Below are positions 34,823-41,856 of a stretch of 64,000 bases of DNA, one piece after another. Origin of the DNA: Streptomyces genisteinicus (lineage in GTDB: Bacteria; Actinomycetota; Actinomycetes; Streptomycetales; Streptomycetaceae); NCBI RefSeq assembly GCF_014489615.1, contig NZ_CP060825.1, positions 3,982,501-4,046,500 of the forward strand, in the 5' to 3' direction. Made by a program: the position numbers and the translations under genes. Below the pieces are notes generated by a model. That model saw nothing but the letters and a program-made list of their open reading frames with translations. It had not been told where the DNA came from and searched no databases. The first letter of the stretch is position 1. Each line of letters begins with the position of its first letter.

Positions 34823-34834
34823 ATGGTCCGACCG
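34823..34834. promoter_or_regulatory. second GntR-type site upstream of the regulator gene
   Basis: ATGGTCCGACCG matches the core of the lutA operator (ATGGTCCGACCAT) in 11 of 12 positions, 93 bases upstream of the regulator start. It suggests autoregulation. Confidence 0.6.
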
Positions 34835-34847
34835 CAGACGGAACGGC

Positions 34848-34882
34848 GACGGGCCGCGTCTCCGGGGAGACCGCGGCCCGTC
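34848..34882 (-). terminator. terminator of the small lipoprotein gene
   Basis: GACGGGCCGCG (34848-34858) pairs with CGCGGCCCGTC (34872-34882), and TCTCC/GGAGA pair inside with one bulge. It begins 36 bases past the lipoprotein stop. Confidence 0.75.
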
Positions 34883-34918
34883 GTGCCGGGCCCCCGGTAC
34901 CGGGCGGCCCGTCGGGCG

Positions 34919-35383
34919 TCAGGACGCCGACAGCTCCGTGGGCAGGCCGTCCGGCAGCGTCGCGCCGTCGCTCTTCTTCAGGGTGTCCTTCGCCCCGGCG
35001 TCCCAGGAGACGACCAGGGTCGTGCCGTCGTTGGACTCGATGGCGCCCATGGTGCGGTCGGTGTTCCCGTCCGCGCACTTGAGGGACAGCATCGGGCTGC
35101 CGTCGTGGTCCTCGACCGCGCCGGTGCAGGCGTGCCCGTCGGCCAGCAGCGCCGCCTTGCCGTTCTTGACGGAGAGCACCACCGGCTTGGAGTCGGTCAC
35201 GCCGGCCCAGGTGCCCTCGACGTCCTCCGGCTGCTGCGCCTCGCCGCCGGCTTCGGCGGAGGCGGTCGGGGACGCCGGCGTCTTGCCCTCGTCGCCGCCG
35301 CTGTCGCCGCTGCCGCAGCCGGTCAGCGCGAGAGCGGCCGCGAGTCCTGCGGCCGCGGCCGCGATGCGTACGGGCTTGAACAC
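34919..35383 (-). CDS. small lipoprotein
   Basis: 154 residues with a lipoprotein leader (RIAAAAAGLAAALALTGC; lipobox LTGC at about residue 23), an acidic Ser/Gly linker, then a beta-rich domain with two Cys (HACTGAVEDH and LKCADG). GTG start at 35383. Probably anchored to the outer face of the membrane. Function unknown. It shares no operon with the regulator downstream, being followed by a strong terminator. Confidence 0.75.
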   Translation of the reverse strand: MFKPVRIAAAAAGLAAALALTGCGSGDSGGDEGKTPASPTASAEAGGEAQQPEDVEGTWAGVTDSKPVVLSVKNGKAALLADGHACTGAVEDHDGSPMLSLKCADGNTDRTMGAIESNDGTTLVVSWDAGAKDTLKKSDGATLPDGLPTELSAS

Positions 35384-35691
35384 GTCTCTGTCCCCCTGAT
35401 CGATGGCACGACGCCGTCAAGCTACCAGGGCGGCGAACGGCTCCCGCGACGCGGCGGCGCCTCCCGGCCGCCCGTCCGCCGCACCCCCGACTCCCGTCCG
35501 CCGCGTCCCCGACTCCCGTGCTCCGGGGGCGAGTACGCGGGACGGACGGCACCCCCGCGCGGCGCGCCCGGCGGGTCCCGGAGTCCCGGCGGGAGCGGCG
35601 CGGAGGCCCCGCGCGCTGAACGGACGGTCAGTTGCGGCAGTCTCCCGAGGCGCGGTGGGGGGACGGTCCTGTAACCGCGGGAACACCCCGT
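35384..35691. other. intergenic region without a recognised gene
   Basis: The 410-base gap between the lipoprotein and the DUF397 gene. The first 300 bases are GC-rich with short CCGTCCGCCGC-type direct repeats (around 35470-35520) and no credible ORF; the last 100 bases hold the DUF397 promoter element described separately. Confidence 0.5.
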
Positions 35692-35750
35692 GTGCACGTG
35701 CATCTGCCAGTGCATCCGCTCACGCGTCCGCACGTGAACACAGCTATGAT
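35692..35750 (+). promoter_or_regulatory. DUF397 promoter with 28-bp shared element, copy 1
   Basis: GTGCACGTGCATCTGCC (35692-35708), two bases, then TGCATCCGC (35711-35719). The element contains the palindrome TGCACGTGCA. A -10-like TATGAT follows at 35745-35750, and the start codon is at 35794. The same element occurs upstream of the HATPase gene in the same orientation relative to that gene. Confidence 0.65.
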
Positions 35751-35793
35751 CCGGGATGGTTGACACCTGCACCTTGCACCCCGGGAGCGATTT

Positions 35794-36030
35794 GTGCGCC
35801 ACGTGTACAACGGCATAACAGCCACGGAGCTGCAGGGAGTTGTCTGGCAGAAGAGCCGCCACAGCAACTCCCAGGGCTCCTGCGTGGAGTTCGCCAAGCT
35901 TCCCGGCGGTGATGTGGCGATGCGCAACTCACGGCATCCCGAAGGCCCCGCACTGGTGTACACGCCCGCGGAGATAGAAGCGTTGCTCCTGGGCGTCAAG
36001 GACGGCGAATTCGACCACCTGGTCGCCTGA
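35794..36030 (+). CDS. DUF397 small protein
   Basis: 78 residues (ITATELQGVVWQKSRHSNS, then CVEFAKLPGGDVAMRNSRHP, then PALVYTPAEIEALL, GEFDHL): the DUF397 family, which is abundant in Streptomyces beside XRE/DUF5753 regulators and HATPase genes. GTG at 35794 is preceded by gggag at 35781-35785. In characterised loci of this type the small protein acts with the XRE regulator in development or antibiotic control; the partner here is the regulator encoded about 1 kb downstream. Confidence 0.9.
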   Translation: MRHVYNGITATELQGVVWQKSRHSNSQGSCVEFAKLPGGDVAMRNSRHPEGPALVYTPAEIEALLLGVKDGEFDHLVA

Positions 36031-36190
36031 AGCAAGCACCTCCCCGCGGCACCCCGCACGGGACGCGAGGACTTCCCCGCCCCACCGCACACCACCGGAC
36101 GCCTCCTCGCGCGCCCGGGGGCGACCCGGCGGGGCCACTCCGTCGCCCCGTGCCCCGAAGGGCGGGCGGCTCTCGCGTGGCCGGCGGGGA

Positions 36191-36691
36191 TCAGCCCAGC
36201 CGGAACAGCGCCCAGACGACCTTGCCGCGCAGCGAACCGGCCAGCGGGTGCCAGCCCCATCCGTCACTGAAGGAGTCGACGAGGAACAGGCCGCGGCCGG
36301 ACTCGGCCGCGAAGTCCTCCTCGGACTCGCGTTCGGCGGGTCCGTCGTGGCTGGGGTCGCGCACCGCGCACACCAGCCGGCTCTGCCACCGCATCAGGTG
36401 CAGCCGCACCGGCGGTTCGTGGGCGGCGGCGTGCACGGTGACGGACGACTCGTCGGGCAGCGCGTGGCGCAGCGCGTTGGTGACGAGTTCGGACACCACG
36501 AGGGAGACGTCGTCGAAGCGGTGGCCGAGTTCCCACCTGCCGAGCGTGCTCCGGGTGAACTGCCGTGCGCCGCGCACCGCTTCGAAGCGGGCGGGCAGTG
36601 CGCAGGAGGCGGAGCTGGAGACGGCGGAGGGATCGATCGGCGGAAGGCCCTGCCGTAACGGCTCGAGCATGGTCGATCCATTCGTCCCCAT
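36191..36691 (-). CDS. ATP-binding anti-sigma/HATPase-like regulatory protein
   Basis: 166 residues with a stand-alone GHKL ATPase domain: N-box SLVVSELVTNALRHAL, central DPS, and G-box ESGRGLFLVDSF. It resembles RsbW-type serine kinases. ATG at 36691 is chosen as the first Met before the domain. It is flanked by DUF397 and XRE genes, a conserved trio, and its promoter carries a second copy of the 28-bp element. Confidence 0.85.
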   Translation of the reverse strand: MGTNGSTMLEPLRQGLPPIDPSAVSSSASCALPARFEAVRGARQFTRSTLGRWELGHRFDDVSLVVSELVTNALRHALPDESSVTVHAAAHEPPVRLHLMRWQSRLVCAVRDPSHDGPAERESEEDFAAESGRGLFLVDSFSDGWGWHPLAGSLRGKVVWALFRLG

Positions 36692-37026
36692 GCGAGGCAC
36701 TCCCGGGAATCGCGGCTGTGACGCTACAACACGAACGAGCACGCAGGTGCGCGGCGCCCATGCTTCCCAATGCCTACGGCAGATGCAAGGGCAGATGCAC
36801 GTGCACGCGCCTGCCATGTCCCTGCCTATATCCATTCCTGTGCTTTTCTTCCGTCACTCTCTTTCGTCTCACGTTCAACTTCTGGCCAAGAGTCACCCGT
36901 TTCTGTAATCGGACGAGTACAGGGTGAAGCGTTTGGTGGCAGAATCCGGCTCTTGGGGTTCGGGGGGACCTCAGGGACGATCGGGGAACGACTGCATGAC
37001 GCACAGAGATGGGGAGGGTTCGGGCC
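36692..37026. other. AT-richer divergent control region
   Basis: 335 bases between the HATPase gene and the XRE regulator gene, noticeably richer in A/T than the surroundings at 36820-36950. It holds the second 28-bp element (36779-36806) and the upstream region of the XRE gene, with ggggaggg at 37011-37018 as the latter's ribosome site. No gene is seen in it. Confidence 0.6.
36779..36806 (-). promoter_or_regulatory. 28-bp shared element, copy 2, upstream of HATPase gene
   Basis: Read on the minus strand: GTGCACGTGCATCTGCC (36806-36790), CT, TGCATCTGC (36787-36779). It is identical to copy 1 in 17 of 17 bases of the first part and 8 of 9 of the second, and lies 87 bases from the start codon in the same orientation. 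Confidence 0.65.
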
Positions 37027-37938
37027 GTGGCGGCAGGAGAGATTGCTGAGTCAGCCGGGTCGTGGGGATATCCCCGACCGGACGGGCCGGGCGGCGGCTC
37101 GGTGGTACGGCGCATCCTGCTGGGCTCGCAGCTGAGGAGACTCAGGGAGTCCCGCGGCATCACGCGTGAGGCGGCCGGGTACTCCATCCGTGCCTCGGAA
37201 TCCAAGATCAGCCGTATGGAGTTGGGCCGGGTGAGCTTCAAGGCGCGGGACGTCGAGGATCTGCTCACCCTCTACGGAGTGGCCGACGACGCCGAGCGCG
37301 GCTCGCTGCTCGGCCTCGCCAAGGAGGCGAACGTCGCCGGCTGGTGGCACAGCTTCGGCGATGTGCTGCCCGGCTGGTTCCAGACGTACATCGGCCTCGA
37401 AGGCGCCGCCTCCCTGATCCGCATCTACGAGGTGCAGTTCGTGCACGGGCTGCTCCAGACGGAGTCGTACGCCCATGCCGTCGTCGTCCGCGGCATGCCC
37501 GACGCGCCGGCCGCCGAGATCGACAAGCGGGTCGCCCTGCGGCTCGAACGCCAGAAGGCCCTGGTCTCCGAGAACGCCCCGCAGCTCCATGTCGTCCTCG
37601 ACGAGGCCGCGCTGCGCCGGCCCTACGGCGACCGGTCCGTCATGCAGGACCAGCTCCGCCACCTCATCGAGGTCTCCGAGCACCCGAACATCACCCTCCA
37701 GGTGATGCCGTTCAGCTTCGGCGGCCACGCGGGCGAGAGCGGCGCCTTCACCATGCTGAGGTTCCCCGAGTCCGACCTCTCCGACATCGTCTACCTGGAG
37801 CAGCTCACCAGCGCCCTCTACCTCGACAAGCGCGAGGAAGTGGCCCTGTACGAGCGGGTGATGGGACGGCTCTGCGAGGACAGCCCCGACCCGGCCGGTG
37901 CCCGGGACATCCTCCGGGGGCTTCTCCAGCTCATCTGA
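37027..37938 (+). CDS. XRE-family regulator with DUF5753 (WhiJ-like)
   Basis: 303 residues: helix-turn-helix at about 30-90 (LGSQLRRLRESRGITREAAG, then IRASESKISRMELGRVSF) and a C-terminal DUF5753 domain (IRIYEVQFVHGLLQTESYA, VVLDEAALRRPYGD, NITLQVMPFSFGGHAG, DIVYLEQLTSALYLD). GTG 37027 with ggggaggg at 37011-37018 is preferred to ATG 37009. This family controls development and antibiotic genes together with adjacent DUF397 proteins. It is the best candidate binder of the 28-bp elements. Confidence 0.88.
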   Translation: MAAGEIAESAGSWGYPRPDGPGGGSVVRRILLGSQLRRLRESRGITREAAGYSIRASESKISRMELGRVSFKARDVEDLLTLYGVADDAERGSLLGLAKEANVAGWWHSFGDVLPGWFQTYIGLEGAASLIRIYEVQFVHGLLQTESYAHAVVVRGMPDAPAAEIDKRVALRLERQKALVSENAPQLHVVLDEAALRRPYGDRSVMQDQLRHLIEVSEHPNITLQVMPFSFGGHAGESGAFTMLRFPESDLSDIVYLEQLTSALYLDKREEVALYERVMGRLCEDSPDPAGARDILRGLLQLI

Positions 37939-38047
37939 CTCCTTCAACTCCACTGCAACATCAGTACGATGACGTCACATCAGATACGCGTCAGTCAGCT
38001 GTGCCCGCGCCGGCCACCGCCGCACTCGCCCATGGAGCAGTGATCGC

Positions 38048-39505
38048 ATGTCCTTCTTCACCGACCTCGCACTTCAGTACATAGACGGCGAGTGGAAGCC
38101 CGGCAGCGGCTCCTGGGACATCATCGACTTCAACCCGTACGACGGGGAGAAGCTCGCGTCCATCACCGTCGCCACCGCGGCCGAGGTCGACCAGGCGTAC
38201 CGCGCCGCCGAGCGGGCGCAGGAGGAGTGGGCGGCGACCAACCCCTACGCCCGGCGCCTCGTCTTCGAGAAGGCCCTGCGCATCATCGAGGACCGCGAGC
38301 AGGAGATCGCCGCGGCGATCGTGGCGGAGCTCGGCGGCACGCACCTGAAGGCCGCATTCGAGCTGCACCTGGTCAAGGAGTTCCTGCGCGAGGCGGTCCA
38401 TCTGGCGCTGCGCCCCGAGGGGCGCATCCTGCCGTCGCCGGTCGACGGCAAGGAGAACCGGGTCTACCGGGTCCCGGTCGGCGTGGTCGGCGTCATCAGC
38501 CCGTTCAACTTCCCCTTCCTGCTCTCGATCAAGTCGGTCGCCCCCGCGCTCGCGCTCGGCAACGCCGTGGTGCTGAAGCCGCACCAGAACACACCCGTCT
38601 GCGGCGGCTCCCTGGTGGCCAAGGTCTTCGAGGACGCGGGCCTGCCGCCCGGTCTGCTGAACGTCGTCATCACCGACATCGCCGAGATCGGCGACGCCCT
38701 GCTGGAGCACCCGGTCCCCAAGGCGATCTCGTTCACCGGCTCCGACAAGGTGGGCCGCCACGTCGCGACCGTCTGCGCGGCCAACTTCAAGCACGCGATC
38801 CTCGAACTCGGCGGCAACAGCGCCCTGATCGTCCTCGACGACGCCGACGTCGACTACGCCGTCGACGCGGCCGTCTTCAGCCGCTTCGTCCATCAGGGCC
38901 AGGTCTGCATGGCCGCCAACCGCATCCTCGTCGACCGCTCGGTGGAGGAGCGCTTCACCGAGAAGTTCGTCGCCAAGGTGCGGACGCTGAAGACCGGCGA
39001 CCCCTCCGACCCGGCCACCCACATCGGCCCGCTGATCAACTCCTCGCAGGCCGAGGCGGTCTCCTCGCTCGTCGAGCAGACGGTCCGGGCGGGCGCGACG
39101 GCGCTGGTGCACGGCGCGACCGAGGGCAACCTCGTGGCCCCCTCGGTGCTCACCGGCATCCCGGAGGGCTCGCCCGTGCTCACCCAGGAGATCTTCGGCC
39201 CGGTGGCCCTGGTCATCCCGTTCGACGGCGAGGACGAGGCCGTGCGGATCGCCAACGACACCCCGTACGGCCTAAGCGGCGCCGTGCACACGGGGGACGT
39301 CGAGCGCGGGGTCCGGCTCGCCAAGCGGATCCGCACGGGCATGATCCACATCAACGACGGCACGGTCCACGACGAGCCGATCGTCCCCTTCGGCGGCGAG
39401 AAGCAGTCCGGCGTGGGCCGGTTGAACGGCGAGGCGATGCTGGACGCCTTCACCACCCAGAAGTGGATCTCCGTGCAGCACGGCCGTTCGCGCTTCCCCT
39501 TCTGA
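38048..39505 (+). CDS. NAD(P)-dependent aldehyde dehydrogenase
   Basis: 485 residues, normal for the family. Catalytic Cys is in HQGQVCMAANR, general-base Glu in LELGGNS, the nucleotide fold shows FTGSDKVGRH, and ISPFNFPFLL and GPLINSSQA are typical. It oxidises an aldehyde to an acid; the sequence resembles benzaldehyde or related dehydrogenases but the substrate is not certain. ATG at 38048 with ggag about 10 bases upstream. A rare CTA codon is used near 39271. Confidence 0.9.
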   Translation: MSFFTDLALQYIDGEWKPGSGSWDIIDFNPYDGEKLASITVATAAEVDQAYRAAERAQEEWAATNPYARRLVFEKALRIIEDREQEIAAAIVAELGGTHLKAAFELHLVKEFLREAVHLALRPEGRILPSPVDGKENRVYRVPVGVVGVISPFNFPFLLSIKSVAPALALGNAVVLKPHQNTPVCGGSLVAKVFEDAGLPPGLLNVVITDIAEIGDALLEHPVPKAISFTGSDKVGRHVATVCAANFKHAILELGGNSALIVLDDADVDYAVDAAVFSRFVHQGQVCMAANRILVDRSVEERFTEKFVAKVRTLKTGDPSDPATHIGPLINSSQAEAVSSLVEQTVRAGATALVHGATEGNLVAPSVLTGIPEGSPVLTQEIFGPVALVIPFDGEDEAVRIANDTPYGLSGAVHTGDVERGVRLAKRIRTGMIHINDGTVHDEPIVPFGGEKQSGVGRLNGEAMLDAFTTQKWISVQHGRSRFPF

Positions 39506-39639
39506 GCCGGCCGCCGGTCGCGGGCCGTCCGCCCTGCTCCGGGCCCACGGCCGGTCCGGCCCCGCCGTCCCGCCTGTTTCCGGCCCCGGGCCCGCCGTCC
39601 GGGCGGGGCCGGGCCGAACGGCGACACGACCACGGTCCG

Positions 39640-39676
39640 CGGACCCTTGAGGACAGAAGGTGTCCTCAAGGGTCCG
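39640..39676. promoter_or_regulatory. 16-bp perfect inverted repeat upstream of the DinB gene
   Basis: CGGACCCTTGAGGACA (39640-39655), GAAGG, TGTCCTCAAGGGTCCG (39661-39676). A -10-like TAGCGT follows at 39677-39682 and the gene starts at 39732, so the dyad covers the promoter. It could be an operator or a terminator for the aldehyde dehydrogenase; the promoter overlap favours an operator. Confidence 0.6.
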
Positions 39677-39731
39677 TAGCGTGTGAGGTGCGGGAAGGAG
39701 AGGTCCTTCCCCCGACCGGAAGGCGGACACC

Positions 39732-40274
39732 ATGGTCACTCACGTTCCCGCGGAGGCGCACGGTGACGAGCGCGGTGCGCTGATCTCCTTCGTCGAGGCG
39801 CAGCGCGGCGCCGTCCGGCGTTCGGTGCTCGGTCTGACCGAGGAGCAGGCCGCCACCCGCCCCAGCGCCAGCGAACTCTCCCTCTCCGGTCTGCTCAAGC
39901 ACGTCGCCGAGACCGAGCTGGGCTGGCTGCGGCTGGCCCAGCGGAAGCCGAACGAGAAGGAGCGGACCGAGGACACCTGGAGCGACAGCTTCCGGCTGGT
40001 GGACGGCGAGACCATCCCCGGGGTGCTGGCGTTCTGGGACTCCGTCGCGCGCGAGACCGACGACTTCGTCCGCTCGGTGCCCAGCCTGGACGACACGTTC
40101 CCGCTGCCCGAGGCGCCGTGGTACCCGAAGGACGCCGCGGTCTCGATGCGCTGGCTGATGCTGCACCTGGTCGAGGAGATCGGCCGGCACGCGGGCCACG
40201 CGGACATCATCCGGGAGTCCCTCGACGGCAAGGGCGCGTTCGACCTCGTCGCGCTGGAGCACGAGGCCGGCTGA
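39732..40274 (+). CDS. DinB/DUF664-family protein
   Basis: 180 residues forming a four-helix bundle typical of DinB-like (YfiT/bacillithiol transferase) proteins. The likely metal ligands are His in LLKHVAETELGWL and the pair in EEIGRHAGHADIIRE. In actinobacteria such enzymes may use mycothiol as the cosubstrate. ATG 39732 has ggaagg upstream. The upstream palindrome suggests specific regulation. Confidence 0.85.
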   Translation: MVTHVPAEAHGDERGALISFVEAQRGAVRRSVLGLTEEQAATRPSASELSLSGLLKHVAETELGWLRLAQRKPNEKERTEDTWSDSFRLVDGETIPGVLAFWDSVARETDDFVRSVPSLDDTFPLPEAPWYPKDAAVSMRWLMLHLVEEIGRHAGHADIIRESLDGKGAFDLVALEHEAG

Positions 40275-40292
40275 TCCCGCCGGCCGCGTCCT

Positions 40293-40310
40293 CCGGCGGG
40301 CACCCGCCGG
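40293..40310. terminator. dyad between convergent DinB and VOC genes
   Basis: CCGGCGGG (40293-40300) and CCCGCCGG (40303-40310), a compact perfect hairpin in the 70-base gap. Confidence 0.5.
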
Positions 40311-40344
40311 GCCGCCTCCGTCGCGCCAGGGCGCCCGGGCCCCC

Positions 40345-41046
40345 TCAGTCCCGCAGATCGCGCAGCCGGGCCAGCGCGTCCGCCGCCTCCCGCCGCTCGG
40401 CCGCGCTCAGCTCGACGCCCTCGGCCCGCTCCAGGGCCGCGGCGGCCCGCGCCTCGTCCCCGAGCCGCCCGGCGATGTCGCCGCGGAGCACCAGCAGCCG
40501 CAGCAGCTGCACGGGCGTGGGCCGCACGTCCTGGCGGGCGAGCGCCCGGTCGACGATCCTCGCGGCCCCCGGCAGGTCCTCCTTGGAGTCCGCGAAGAGG
40601 TCCGCGAGGTGCAGCGCCTTCGCGAAGGTCTCCCGGGGCGCCGGCCGCATGCTCTTGTCCCCGGCGATCTCCTGGCCGACGCGGACCGAGTTGCCGCCCG
40701 GGTCGGACATCAGGAACTGGCGCATCCCGTAGGACATGTCCTTCAGCGGGCCGATCCGGGGCAGGCCGCGCCGGGGTATCCGCCCGTAGGCCTCCTTGAG
40801 TCCGTTGCGGAACGTCTCGTGGAGGGCGTCGACGTCGTCGGTGACGATGTAGACACCGGAGTAGGAGCCGGCCGGGTCGTAGTCCTTCATCCCGAAGAAC
40901 TGGAGTTCCACGGGACCGCGCCGGACGGCCGCGTACGGATAGGGGCTCTTCTGGAGGTAGGTCGTCTCGAAGCCCAGGGCGGTGTAGAAATCGACGACCG
41001 GCTGGATGGCCCGGCAGGGGAGGAGCGGGATGGTCTTCTCGGTCAT
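40345..41046 (-). CDS. VOC-fold protein with C-terminal helical repeat
   Basis: 233 residues. The first 125 residues form a vicinal oxygen chelate (glyoxalase/bleomycin resistance) domain: TIPLLPCRAIQPVVDFYTALGFETTY, PVELQFFGMKD, GVYIVTDDVDALHETF, RQFLMSDPGGNSVRVGQ. Residues 130-233 form helices resembling TPR-like repeats, an unusual extension. It is divergent from a PadR regulator gene across a short operator region. Confidence 0.8.
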   Translation of the reverse strand: MTEKTIPLLPCRAIQPVVDFYTALGFETTYLQKSPYPYAAVRRGPVELQFFGMKDYDPAGSYSGVYIVTDDVDALHETFRNGLKEAYGRIPRRGLPRIGPLKDMSYGMRQFLMSDPGGNSVRVGQEIAGDKSMRPAPRETFAKALHLADLFADSKEDLPGAARIVDRALARQDVRPTPVQLLRLLVLRGDIAGRLGDEARAAAALERAEGVELSAAERREAADALARLRDLRD

Positions 41047-41050
41047 ACCG

Positions 41051-41073
41051 CTACTCTAGTCAAAGTTGAGTAG
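41051..41073. promoter_or_regulatory. PadR-type operator in the VOC/PadR divergent promoter
   Basis: CTACTC (41051-41056) and GAGTAG (41068-41073) flank the inner dyad TCAA-AG-TTGA (41060-41069). The region between the two divergent start codons is only 39 bases, so one bound regulator could block both genes. Confidence 0.65.
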
Positions 41074-41085
41074 AAGGGAATCGCG

Positions 41086-41727
41086 ATGTCGGCGATCCGG
41101 CTCCTGGTCCTCGGCGCCGTGCGCCAGCACGGCCGGGCCCACGGCTACCAGGTGCGCAACGACCTGGAGTACTGGGGCGCCCACGAGTGGTCGAACGCCA
41201 AACCGGGCTCGATCTACCACGCCCTCAAGCAGATGGCGAAGCAGGGGCTGCTGCACGCCCACGAGATCGCGCCGTCCACCGCGGGCGGCCCGCCGCGCAC
41301 CGAGTACGAGATCACCGACAAGGGCGCCGAGGAGTACTTCGCCCTGCTGCGGGCGTCCCTCACCGCCTACGACGCGAAGACGGACGTGCTGTCCTCGGCC
41401 ATCGGCTTCATCGTCGACCTCCCGCGCGAGGAGGCCGTCGCCCTGCTGCGCGAGCGGGTGCGCGGCATCGAGGAGTGGCGGGCGTCGGTGACCGACTACT
41501 ACACGCCGGAGGAGGGGCCCGAGGTCCTCGGCCACATCGGCGAGATCATGCACCTGTGGGTCGCGTCGGCGGACTTCGGCGCCGAATGGACCCGCGGGCT
41601 CATCGGGCGCATCGAGGCCGGGGCCTACACCTTCGCCGGTGAGGGCGACCCCTTCGTCGGCGTCCTCGCCGAGGGCGAGGAGAACCCCTACGCGACGGGC
41701 GAGCACCACGCGGGCGACCACGGCTGA
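41086..41727 (+). CDS. PadR-family transcriptional regulator
   Basis: 213 residues: N-terminal winged helix (IRLLVLGAVRQHGRAHGYQV, KPGSIYHALKQMAKQGLL, RTEYEITDKGAEEYF) and a Vir-like C-terminal helical domain with VADYYT-like YYTPEEG. ATG 41086 follows agaaggga. It probably represses the divergent VOC gene and itself through the shared operator. Confidence 0.88.
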   Translation: MSAIRLLVLGAVRQHGRAHGYQVRNDLEYWGAHEWSNAKPGSIYHALKQMAKQGLLHAHEIAPSTAGGPPRTEYEITDKGAEEYFALLRASLTAYDAKTDVLSSAIGFIVDLPREEAVALLRERVRGIEEWRASVTDYYTPEEGPEVLGHIGEIMHLWVASADFGAEWTRGLIGRIEAGAYTFAGEGDPFVGVLAEGEENPYATGEHHAGDHG

Positions 41728-41731
41728 ACCC

Positions 41732-41757
41732 GGCGCCGCCGCCCGCGTGGCGGCGCC
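41732..41757. terminator. hairpin between convergent PadR and decarboxylase genes
   Basis: GGCGCCGCC (41732-41740) pairs with GGCGGCGCC (41749-41757), loop 8 bases, right after the PadR stop. Confidence 0.55.
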
Positions 41758-41856
41758 CGCCCCTGTCCCGTGCCCGTCGCCCGCGCCCGCGCCCGCCGGG
41801 CGGCGTCCGCGTCCGCGCCCGCGCGGCCCCGGGCCGGCCGTCGCCGGTGCCCGCGC

